From Thermodesulfatator sp. (GTDB taxonomy: Bacteria > Desulfobacterota > Thermodesulfobacteria > Thermodesulfobacteriales > Thermodesulfobacteriaceae), in NCBI GenBank assembly GCA_003978075.1, contig QOAM01000066.1, positions 1 through 8,901 of the forward strand: a DNA stretch of 8,901 nucleotides. The letters are read 5' to 3'. A program made the translations under genes and the position numbers. The notes under the pieces were generated by a model. The model ran no database searches and had not been told where the DNA came from. It saw nothing but the letters and a program-made list of their open reading frames with translations. Shown one piece after another: positions 1 to 5,411 of this stretch (within the stretch, counting starts at the first letter, position 1; the number at the start of each line of letters is the position of its first letter).

Positions 1-120
1 CTCCACCAGCTCCAGCAGCGTCAGCGCGGGGAAGAAGTTCTCCGGATTGGGCGCGGTCACCGGCTTGGACATCTGTTCTTCGGTCAGGCCTGCCACCAAC
101 GCCCGGAAGCGTTGGTAGTT
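1..120 (-). other. Non-AroE segment at the window edge, possible chimera or rearrangement junction
   Basis: Read in the aroE frame this segment gives about 40 residues beginning N-Y-Q-R-F and containing G-L-T-E-E-Q-M and L-T-L-L-E-L-V-E. This does not resemble the AroE core that should follow the VPHKE motif. The pattern of short amphipathic helices with GLTEEQ faintly recalls DinB/maleylpyruvate-isomerase-like proteins, but I cannot identify it. Alanine codons here are mostly GCG or GCA, whereas GCC dominates elsewhere in the window, which weakly suggests a different origin. The junction lies near 120-140, where M-A-H-L-D-E could fit either partner. Confidence 0.45.
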
Positions 121-342
121 CTCGTCCAGATGGGCCATCACCGTCTCCTTGTGAGGGACAGTGACCGAAAGTCCCCCGATTCCCAGGGCCTTTACCCCGG
201 AAAGGGCCTCAGCCAAGAGTGGGGGAGGGACTTCGAAAGCCCCATAGACCGCGGAGATTCCTAGGGCCTGAAAGGCCGCATTGTGCATGGCCGGAGAAAG
301 GGAATGTCTTACGGGATACCCTATGACCCCAAAGACCTTCAC
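1..342 (-). CDS. aroE: Shikimate dehydrogenase, N-terminal part only (partial; sequence departs from AroE after about residue 74)
   Basis: AroE reduces 3-dehydroshikimate to shikimate with NADPH in the cytoplasmic chorismate pathway. The reading frame starts at GTG 342-340, one base after the aroD stop, with a GAGG ribosome site at 352-349, and stays open to the window edge (114 codons). Residues 1-74 look like a normal AroE substrate domain: the V-I-G-Y-P start, the S-L-S-P shikimate-binding motif (14-17) and V-T-V-P-H-K-E (60-66) with catalytic Lys65. From about residue 75 (position 120 downwards) the expected I-G-A-V-N-T and N-T-D-G motifs, including the catalytic Asp, do not appear. The frame instead reads an unrelated helical-looking stretch, and neither other minus-strand frame restores AroE. 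The gene is therefore aroE at its start, but either chimeric, rearranged or joined to foreign sequence. The start is secure; the 3' part is not. Confidence 0.65.
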   Translation of the reverse strand, partial: MKVFGVIGYPVRHSLSPAMHNAAFQALGISAVYGAFEVPPPLLAEALSGVKALGIGGLSVTVPHKETVMAHLDENYQRFRALVAGLTEEQMSKPVTAPNPENFFPALTLLELVE

Positions 343-343
343 T

Positions 344-1024
344 CTAGGCCTCGTTACGATCTCCCTTGAAAATGTCCAGGACCTGACGGAGGTCTCTCAC
401 CGCTAATTGACCCGGGGCGGTTTCGGCACCCGCATAGGGGGCCGCAAAGGTAAAAGGAGCCCCTAGGAGGAGGGATACCGCTCGGGTCCAGCGCCCGGCC
501 GGCCCCATCCCAAAAGCTACCAGAGGAAAATCCAAGTGCCGCCGGGCCCAAAGGATCAAGGAAAGGAGGTCAAGGCCTTCCCTGGGCTCCCGCACCAGAC
601 ACACCACCTTGCCTACGCTTGCCCCGAGTTCAGCCATCTCCTTGACTTTGTCCCGGAGGTAATCTCTTCCCGGGGTCTTGTGAAAGTTGTGGTAGGAGAG
701 GATAAGGCGGGTCTTTTCCAGATGGGCCCGGAGCTCGGAGATGGCCTCCGGGCCGCTAGCCAGCTCAAGATCCACAAAGGCAGCCCCCTGCTTGGCAGCC
801 TCCTTGAGCCAGTGAAGACGCCCCTCCAGAGGGAATCGGCGAAATCCCCCCTCTTCCTCAGCCCGGAAGGTGAAAATGAGAGGCTTGGGAGAAGGGAAAA
901 AGGGGGCCACCGCTGGGTCGTTCAAGGCATCCAGACGTACCTCAAAGAGATCGGCCTCCCGGTGAGAGGCCATAAGGCCTCTTGCCCCCTCCACCGTGGA
1001 CTGCGCCACAGAAACGCAGATCAT
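344..1024 (-). CDS. aroD: Type I 3-dehydroquinate dehydratase
   Basis: AroD converts 3-dehydroquinate to 3-dehydroshikimate through a Schiff base, the step just before AroE, which follows one base downstream. The 226-residue length fits a compact type I enzyme. Numbered from ATG 1024-1022, the active-site residues are all visible: E28/R30 in E-V-R-L-D, E87 in V-D-L-E-L, the general base H112 in S-Y-H-N-F, the Schiff-base lysine K139 in G-K-V-V, R181 in the M-G-x-x-G-R-x-T-R stretch, and Q206 in the A-P-G-Q loop that closes over substrate. The ATG overlaps the upstream stop by one base (TGATG), which suggests translational coupling. A TTG at 1027 would add one residue and is less likely. Product assignment is firm. 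Confidence 0.95.
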   Translation of the reverse strand: MICVSVAQSTVEGARGLMASHREADLFEVRLDALNDPAVAPFFPSPKPLIFTFRAEEEGGFRRFPLEGRLHWLKEAAKQGAAFVDLELASGPEAISELRAHLEKTRLILSYHNFHKTPGRDYLRDKVKEMAELGASVGKVVCLVREPREGLDLLSLILWARRHLDFPLVAFGMGPAGRWTRAVSLLLGAPFTFAAPYAGAETAPGQLAVRDLRQVLDIFKGDRNEA

Positions 1025-1626
1025 CAACTCTCGGGAAGGCTCACCCCGGCTAGGTACTCAGCAATGGCCCGGTCGTAGCGCCAAGTGGTCTCAAAGACCT
1101 TTCGGGCCAATTCAAACCGGGTGCGCAAGGTGGTGGCTCCGCCGTGGGCCCGCATTTCCGCGAGCACCCGTTCATAATCTGCCGGGTCCACAATCACCGT
1201 TACATATTTGAAATTTTTGGCCGCAGCCCGCAGGAGGGTGGGCCCACCGATGTCGATGTTTTCTACGGCCGTTTCTAGATCTGCTCCAGAGGCTACGGTC
1301 TTCTCAAAGGCGTAGAGGTTGACCACTACCAGATCAATGGGCTGGATCCCTTGGGCCTCGATCTGCCGCACATGTTCCTCTTTGTCTCGCAGAAAGAGCA
1401 GCCCTCCGTGGATCTTGGGATGTAAAGTCTTGACCCGGCCGTCGAGCATCTCTGGAAAACCGGTCACCTCGGAGACATCCTTTACCGGCACCCCGGCCTC
1501 CCGAATGACCCGGGCCGTCCCTCCGGTGGAGATGATCTCTACCCCCATCTCCTGAAGGGCCTTGGCCAACTCTCCCACCCCCGTCTTGTCGGTAACACTG
1601 ATAAGAGCTCTTTCGATCTTTCTCAT
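1024..1626 (-). CDS. purH: Stand-alone IMP cyclohydrolase (PurH N-terminal domain only)
   Basis: This 200-residue protein closes FAICAR to IMP, the last step of de novo purine synthesis. It has the MGS-like fold motifs of the PurH N-terminal half: S-T-G-G-T (33-37), D-G-R-V-K-T-L-H-P (62-70) with Lys66, N-L-Y (103-105) and E-N-I-D-I-G-G-P (122-129). It ends in the F-E-L-A-x-K-V-F / Y-D-x-A-I-A-x-Y-L helices that normally lead into the second domain. Ordinary PurH has about 510-530 residues; the AICAR transformylase half is absent here. The stop codon is overlapped by the aroD start and the ORF is intact, so this is a natural single-domain gene rather than a broken one. The formyltransferase must be encoded elsewhere, as a separate domain gene or a PurP-type enzyme. 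A strong ribosome site precedes ATG 1626. Confidence 0.92.
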   Translation of the reverse strand: MRKIERALISVTDKTGVGELAKALQEMGVEIISTGGTARVIREAGVPVKDVSEVTGFPEMLDGRVKTLHPKIHGGLLFLRDKEEHVRQIEAQGIQPIDLVVVNLYAFEKTVASGADLETAVENIDIGGPTLLRAAAKNFKYVTVIVDPADYERVLAEMRAHGGATTLRTRFELARKVFETTWRYDRAIAEYLAGVSLPES

Positions 1627-1632
1627 TAGGAT

Positions 1633-1640
1633 ACCTCCTT
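1633..1640 (-). promoter_or_regulatory. Strong ribosome binding site of the IMP cyclohydrolase gene
   Basis: The minus strand reads AAGGAGGT six bases before ATG 1626, a near-perfect Shine-Dalgarno match. It overlaps the TAA stop (1641-1639) of the upstream coiled-coil gene, so ribosomes ending there could reinitiate. Confidence 0.8.
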
Positions 1641-2157
1641 AGGCCAGGCCGTAACGTCTCAGAATTTCCTGAAGGCGCGGTTCCTCCCGGGCGTATTCCC
1701 TCAGAGCGGGGATTATCCTTTCCACCGCTTCCTCCCGGGCCCGGGAGATAATGGTCCGCCGATCCCAGAGGGCAAAGGCGATCACCGCCACGGTAATGGA
1801 GGTGAAGATCCCGGTCACGATCCAGAGAAAGGTATAGAGCTGATCAAAGCGGTGATTGATCTCCTCGAAACGCTTATCGGAATATCTCTGCATCTCCTCA
1901 AAACGCTTGTCAGAGTATCTTTGCATCTCCTCAAAACGCTTGTCCATGTCCCTCTGCATCTCTTCAAAACGTTGATTGATGTCTTCAAAACGCTGGTTGA
2001 TTTCTTCAAAACGTTTGTTGGTCTGCTCCATAAAGACCCGAAGAGTGGCCTTGATTTCGGCCACGTCTCGGAGGAGCTGCCGCTCCTCCTGAGGGGTGAG
2101 GGCCCGGGCCGGGAGGGCCCAGCAGAGGAGAAGGAGGATGATCAAGGCCTTTTTCAC
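1639..2157 (-). CDS. Secreted/membrane-anchored coiled-coil protein of unknown function
   Basis: I do not recognise a named family. From GTG 2157 the protein has 172 residues. Residues 1-19 form a typical Sec signal peptide: two lysines, a run of Ile/Leu, then A-L-P-A-R-A before a likely cleavage site. Residues about 46-107 are a charged coiled coil built of R-F-E-E-I/M units. A transmembrane helix follows at about 108-131 and ends in W-D-R-R, which favours a cytoplasmic C-terminus. The tail (132-172) is charged and helical. The likely topology is coiled coil outside the inner membrane and tail inside. The GTG start is preferred because AAGGAG sits six bases upstream and the signal peptide begins there; a longer frame back to 2268 would overlap ahbC by about 100 bases. 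The gap from ahbC is 10 bases. The function is unknown, perhaps a membrane-tethered scaffold. Confidence 0.85.
   Translation of the reverse strand: MKKALIILLLLCWALPARALTPQEERQLLRDVAEIKATLRVFMEQTNKRFEEINQRFEDINQRFEEMQRDMDKRFEEMQRYSDKRFEEMQRYSDKRFEEINHRFDQLYTFLWIVTGIFTSITVAVIAFALWDRRTIISRAREEAVERIIPALREYAREEPRLQEILRRYGLA
1837..2019 (-). repeat. In-frame tandem repeats encoding heptad and hendecad coiled-coil units
   Basis: The minus strand encodes seven successive units ending in R-F-E-E-I/M or a close variant. The conserved Phe residues fall at 50, 57, 64, 75, 86, 97 and 104, giving spacings of 7, 7, 11, 11, 11 and 7. The three 11-residue units share nearly identical 33-base DNA (on the plus strand, repeated ctcctcaaaacgcttgtc blocks at about 1861-1950), which points to recent tandem duplication. 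The flanking 7-residue units are 21-base repeats. Confidence 0.85.
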
Positions 2158-2163
2158 TCCTCT

Positions 2164-2169
2164 CTCCTT
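2164..2169 (-). promoter_or_regulatory. Ribosome binding site that fixes the coiled-coil gene start
   Basis: AAGGAG on the minus strand is six bases before GTG 2157 and overlaps the ahbC TAA stop at 2170-2168. It is the main reason for choosing the GTG rather than an upstream start inside ahbC. Confidence 0.75.
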
Positions 2170-3352
2170 AAGCGATGCCGATCTCTTCATCGGTAAGGTA
2201 GCAGGCCGGGTCCGGGGCCCAGAGATCACCGGTGGCCGCTTCGGCCCTGACCCGGAAGTTCCCTGCACAGACCTCTAGAAAACGACACCGGGCACACCGG
2301 CCTTTCACCCACTTTTTCTTTTCCTTGAGCTTGGCCATCAGGGGATCCGAGGTGTCCATCCAGATCTGGCTAAAGGGGCGCTCCCGCACGTTGCCAAAGG
2401 AATAATGGCGCCAGAACTGGTCCGCATGCACCGAGCCCTCCCAGGAGACGCAACCGATGCCCACCCCAGAATTGTTGCCTCCGTTCATGCGCAGGAGCTC
2501 GTAAACCTCTTCGGCCCGAGGATGCCCCTCTCTTTTCATCCGCAAATAGAGGTAGGGACCGTCGGCATGATTGTCCACGGTAAGGACCTCCACTTTGAGA
2601 CCCTTTTCGTGAAGCTCCTTGGTACGGTCAATGATGTAATCCACCCAGCGGCGGGTCTCCTCGTGGGAGAGGTCCTGCTCCATAAGCCGCGAGCCCCGGC
2701 CCGCATAGACCAGGTGATAAAAACAGATACGGGGGATCTCATACTCCTCCACCAGGTCGAATATACCCGGGATCTCCGCGGCGTTGAGTTTGTTTATGGT
2801 AAAGCGAAGGCCCACCTTGATCCCTTCGGCCTTGCAGTTCTCCACCGCCTCCATGGCCTTATCGAAGGCCCCTTTCACCCCCCGAAAACGATCATGCACC
2901 TCTCGCAAGCCATCCATGCTGATTCCCACATAGGAAAGTCCCAGCCTTTTGAGCTCCCGGGCCAGAGCCCGATCGATGAGGACCCCGTTGGTGGAAAGCA
3001 CGGCCCTCATCCGAAGAGAGACCGCCCGGTGGATGAGGTCCAAGATGTCCGGACGCATCAACGGCTCCCCTCCGGAAAAGAGGACCACCGGACAACCGAA
3101 GCGGGCCAGATCCTCAAGAAGAGCCATCCCCTCCGCAGTGGTAAGTTCGTCTGGATGAGGATGGGGGTCTGCTGAGGCGTAACAATGGACGCAGCGCAGA
3201 TTGCAACGTTTGGTCACGTTCCACACCACCACCGGCCGCTTGTCCACCGAAAATTGGAGGAGATGGGATGGGAGGTCCTTGGACCGGCGCCCGTAGCGCA
3301 GGGGATCCGAAGGCTCTACCGTGCCGCAATAAAGCTTGGAAATGCCGATCAT
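2168..3352 (-). CDS. ahbC: 12,18-didecarboxysiroheme deacetylase, radical SAM/SPASM-type (AhbC)
   Basis: AhbC removes the acetate side chains of 12,18-didecarboxysiroheme to give iron-coproporphyrin III in the siroheme-dependent heme pathway. AhbD then makes heme b. The 394-residue protein begins with the characteristic M-I-G-I-S-K-L-Y-C-G-T-V-E segment. It carries the radical SAM cluster motif C50-x3-C54-x2-C57, S-G-G-E-P (93-97) and S-T-N-G (120-123). A C-terminal SPASM-like region has Cys at 301, 353, 356, 362 and 384 for an auxiliary iron-sulfur cluster, and ends in C-Y-L-T-D-E-E-I-G-I. The N- and C-terminal signatures favour AhbC over AhbD or NirJ; this rests on recognition, not a search. 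No ahbA, ahbB or ahbD lies in the window. The start ATG 3352 is 7 bases after the pseudo-receiver stop, with a modest GAGGG/AAGG site. The assignment implies an anaerobe using siroheme as heme precursor. Confidence 0.88.
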   Translation of the reverse strand: MIGISKLYCGTVEPSDPLRYGRRSKDLPSHLLQFSVDKRPVVVWNVTKRCNLRCVHCYASADPHPHPDELTTAEGMALLEDLARFGCPVVLFSGGEPLMRPDILDLIHRAVSLRMRAVLSTNGVLIDRALARELKRLGLSYVGISMDGLREVHDRFRGVKGAFDKAMEAVENCKAEGIKVGLRFTINKLNAAEIPGIFDLVEEYEIPRICFYHLVYAGRGSRLMEQDLSHEETRRWVDYIIDRTKELHEKGLKVEVLTVDNHADGPYLYLRMKREGHPRAEEVYELLRMNGGNNSGVGIGCVSWEGSVHADQFWRHYSFGNVRERPFSQIWMDTSDPLMAKLKEKKKWVKGRCARCRFLEVCAGNFRVRAEAATGDLWAPDPACYLTDEEIGIA

Positions 3353-3359
3353 CTCTGCC

Positions 3360-3731
3360 TTACCCTCTTAAAATTTTTTCTACGGCTCTTTTTAACTCTC
3401 CTCTTTCAAAAGGATAACACACATAGTCGTCGCAGCCAGCGTCTCGGGCCTTTTCCGACTCCTCCATGGAAAGGCACTTACATACCCCTACTACCGGGAC
3501 TCTGGCCGTCCGGGTATGACTTTTAAGGAGAAGTACCGCGGCATAACCGTCGAGCTTAGGAATCTCTTCCTCCACGATAACCAAGTCCGGGGGAGCCTCC
3601 CGACAGAGGCGAATAAGGTCTTCCCCATCTGACACCCTTACTAGTCTGGCCCGCAGGCCCTCCAATTCCTTTTCCACTTGGTCGCTTACCGCTGGGGAGA
3701 GAGCGAGATAAATGAGGGGGGGTTTGGCCAT
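3360..3731 (-). CDS. Single-domain pseudo-receiver (degenerate response-regulator receiver)
   Basis: The 123 residues span exactly one CheY-like receiver domain with no output domain. The fold pattern is clear: a beta-1 strand at L-I-Y-L-A, beta-3 P-D-L-V-I-V, the I-P-K-L-D-G loop (57-62), beta-4 V-P-V-V-G-V, and D-D-Y-x-x-Y-P-F (101-108). Every phosphorylation residue has changed. The acidic pair after beta-1 is Ala-Leu, the phosphoacceptor Asp is Glu54, the Thr/Ser switch position is Cys84, and the conserved Lys before Pro107 is Tyr106. It should not accept phosphate, and Glu54 may mimic the active state. It starts at ATG 3731, one base after the ClpX-like gene stop and without a clear ribosome site, so translation is probably coupled to that gene. 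The likely role is protein-protein interaction, possibly as an adaptor for the ATPase; that part is inference. Confidence 0.88.
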   Translation of the reverse strand: MAKPPLIYLALSPAVSDQVEKELEGLRARLVRVSDGEDLIRLCREAPPDLVIVEEEIPKLDGYAAVLLLKSHTRTARVPVVGVCKCLSMEESEKARDAGCDDYVCYPFERGELKRAVEKILRG

Positions 3732-3732
3732 T

Positions 3733-5373
3733 TTAGTCCAGACGGTAAGAGGTGCTCACCAGGCGGTTTAAAAACTCCTCGGGAGCAGTAACGGCCTTTT
3801 CCGGGAGCTCAAAGACCTTTTTTCCGGTGCGGTCATGCACCAAGCGCAGGCCGTACTCCAGCACACTCAGGATCCGGTCACAGAAGGCATATATTCCCTC
3901 GTCTCGCTTGATCACCTCGCGCAGGATGAGATCCCGGGCCTCTTCCGCAAAACAAACCCGGAAACCGAGCCGCCTCTCGTAGCTCTTTTCAAAGCTCTGG
4001 ATCTGCCGCCAAAGCATGAGGACCTCCTCCAGGGCTAGCTGGGGGTCCAGGTCCTCTTTGCGGTGAAGGGTCAGCACCAGGTCCAATTTGGCCGGGGTAA
4101 GAGGGAGACGGTAACGCTCGAAAAAGCCCTTCTTGTGCTCCTGGAGGAAGGTCCGGAGCCGGCGCTCTTCCTCGAGACAAGCCTTTTTGAACCATTCCTT
4201 CCAGCGAGAGGCCCCGGGCTGGGCCCGCATCTCCGTCAGGACCTTTTCCGGCTCCAAGACCACCTCCCGGGTCACCCCCAGGAAGTGGAGTTTAGTACTA
4301 GGAAGGGCCTTCTCGAAGGGAATGAGCACCCGCTCTAACACCCGTGCTAAGGCCCGCGCTCCAGTGTTCTCCTGGGCTGCCCTGCGGGCCAGTTCCCGTA
4401 AGGCCTCGTCGGTGAAAGCCAGATCGATGCCGTAAGCACGAAAGTCGCGCTTCTTGCTTACGACGATCACGCTGTTGGGATTGGCCAAGATGTGATAGAG
4501 GTCCTCCTCGGTAAGAGGGTCAAAGACCGCAATCACCGGGAAACGGCCCACGAACTCCGACTCGAACCCGTAAGCGATGAGGTCCTCCGGGGTTACGAAC
4601 CTGAAATAGTTAACCTTTACCTCTCTTTGAGATTCCACCTCCGAGAGGAAGCCCAGCTTTTGCTTGTGGAGCCGCTTACGGATGATCTCTTCCAGTCCTC
4701 CGAAGGCCCCGCTGGCGATAAAAAGGATGTAACGGGTGTTGATGGTATTGCGACGCCGGCGGCCGGTGCGCCGATAATATTCCACCGCTTCCATCTGACT
4801 AATAGGGTCGTGCGGGGTGCGCAGTTCCACTTCCGTCTCTTCCAAAGGCTTGAGAAGGGCCCGTTGAACCCCGGTGCGCGAGACATCAGGGCCGATAATG
4901 TGGCCGCTTGAGGCGATCTTATCCACCTCGTCCAGATAGACGATCCCGAAGCGGGCCCGCTCCACATTCCCATTGGCCTCCTGGACCAGATCCCGGATGA
5001 GATCCTCTACATCCCCGCCCACATACCCCGTTTCGCTGAACTTGGTAGCGTCTCCCTTGACAAAGGGGACCCCGATCTTGCGGGCGATGAGCTTGATCAT
5101 AAAGGTCTTGCCCACTCCGGTGGGACCAATGATGATAATGTTGTTTTTCACGAAGCCTATCTCGTCGAAGCGTTCCCCCCGCTCCAGGAAGTATTTTACC
5201 CGGTGAAAATGGGTGCAGATCTTGGTGGCCAGAATACCCTTGGCCTCTTGCTGTCCGATGAGGTACTCATCCAGATAGGCCTCAAGCTCTTCGGGCTTGA
5301 GGTCGAAGTTGATAAGGGCGTTCTTTTCTCTTTCCGCCCAACCTGCGCGTTGAGGAACAAACCTCGAGGCCAT
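3733..5373 (-). CDS. ClpX-like AAA+ unfoldase ATPase without zinc domain, with long C-terminal extension
   Basis: Numbered from ATG 5373 (546 residues), the AAA+ core matches ClpX: I-G-Q-Q-E-A-K near 39-45, Walker A G-P-T-G-V-G-K-T (83-90), pore loop G-Y-V-G-G (116-120), Walker B I-V-Y-L-D-E (144-149), sensor 1 near 218-224, the Arg finger R277 in V-G-R-F-P, and sensor-2 G-A-R (338-340). Residues 240-242 are L-G-F, at the position of the ClpX IGF loop that docks on ClpP. Three things differ from ClpX: the N-terminal Cys4 zinc domain is missing, the pore-2 region has an Arg-rich insertion (201-208), and about 170 C-terminal residues from roughly 375 are not ClpX-like. It probably unfolds specific proteins, perhaps for ClpP. 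TTG 5379 is an alternative start: GAGGAG at 5397-5392 is 12 bases from TTG and 18 from ATG. The ATG fits the upstream promoter. Confidence 0.9.
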   Translation of the reverse strand: MASRFVPQRAGWAEREKNALINFDLKPEELEAYLDEYLIGQQEAKGILATKICTHFHRVKYFLERGERFDEIGFVKNNIIIIGPTGVGKTFMIKLIARKIGVPFVKGDATKFSETGYVGGDVEDLIRDLVQEANGNVERARFGIVYLDEVDKIASSGHIIGPDVSRTGVQRALLKPLEETEVELRTPHDPISQMEAVEYYRRTGRRRRNTINTRYILFIASGAFGGLEEIIRKRLHKQKLGFLSEVESQREVKVNYFRFVTPEDLIAYGFESEFVGRFPVIAVFDPLTEEDLYHILANPNSVIVVSKKRDFRAYGIDLAFTDEALRELARRAAQENTGARALARVLERVLIPFEKALPSTKLHFLGVTREVVLEPEKVLTEMRAQPGASRWKEWFKKACLEEERRLRTFLQEHKKGFFERYRLPLTPAKLDLVLTLHRKEDLDPQLALEEVLMLWRQIQSFEKSYERRLGFRVCFAEEARDLILREVIKRDEGIYAFCDRILSVLEYGLRLVHDRTGKKVFELPEKAVTAPEEFLNRLVSTSYRLD

Positions 5374-5381
5374 GGTCAAAA

Positions 5382-5411
5382 ATTATAACAACTCCTCGGG
5401 ATCTCTATCAA
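5382..5411 (-). promoter_or_regulatory. Candidate sigma70-type promoter for the ClpX-like gene, inside the end of priA
   Basis: The minus strand has TTGATA (5411-5406), an 18-base spacer, then a perfect TATAAT (5387-5382). Eight bases later comes ATG 5373. A start site 6-7 bases after the -10 box would fall at about 5376-5375, giving a leaderless or nearly leaderless mRNA. This is the only near-consensus promoter I found in the window. It partly reflects the coding of the last priA codons and stop, so chance cannot be excluded. Confidence 0.45.

Noticed and set aside
536..1078. Plus-strand open frame (180 codons) opposite aroD
   Set aside because: aroD on the other strand has all its catalytic residues; the plus-strand product is low-complexity and unlike any family.
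1024..1626. purH as a truncated pseudogene
   Set aside because: The frame ends cleanly after the cyclohydrolase domain with conserved motifs intact and aroD directly coupled, so there is no sign of decay.
1861..2030. Repeats in the coiled-coil gene as a CRISPR array
   Set aside because: The repeats are contiguous, in frame, without unique spacers, and encode a regular coiled coil.
2158..2268. Extended N-terminus of the coiled-coil protein, reaching into ahbC
   Set aside because: The extension would precede a perfect signal peptide and overlap ahbC; GTG 2157 has a well-spaced ribosome site.
2405..3175. Long plus-strand open frame (256 codons) opposite ahbC
   Set aside because: It mirrors a strongly conserved radical SAM gene, shows no recognisable domain, and is explained by the GC-rich codon pattern of ahbC.
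3361..3420. A/T-rich stretch before ahbC as a promoter or terminator
   Set aside because: It encodes the C-terminus of the pseudo-receiver. A TTGAAA is present but no -10 box lies at a proper distance, and no stable hairpin with a T-run is visible.
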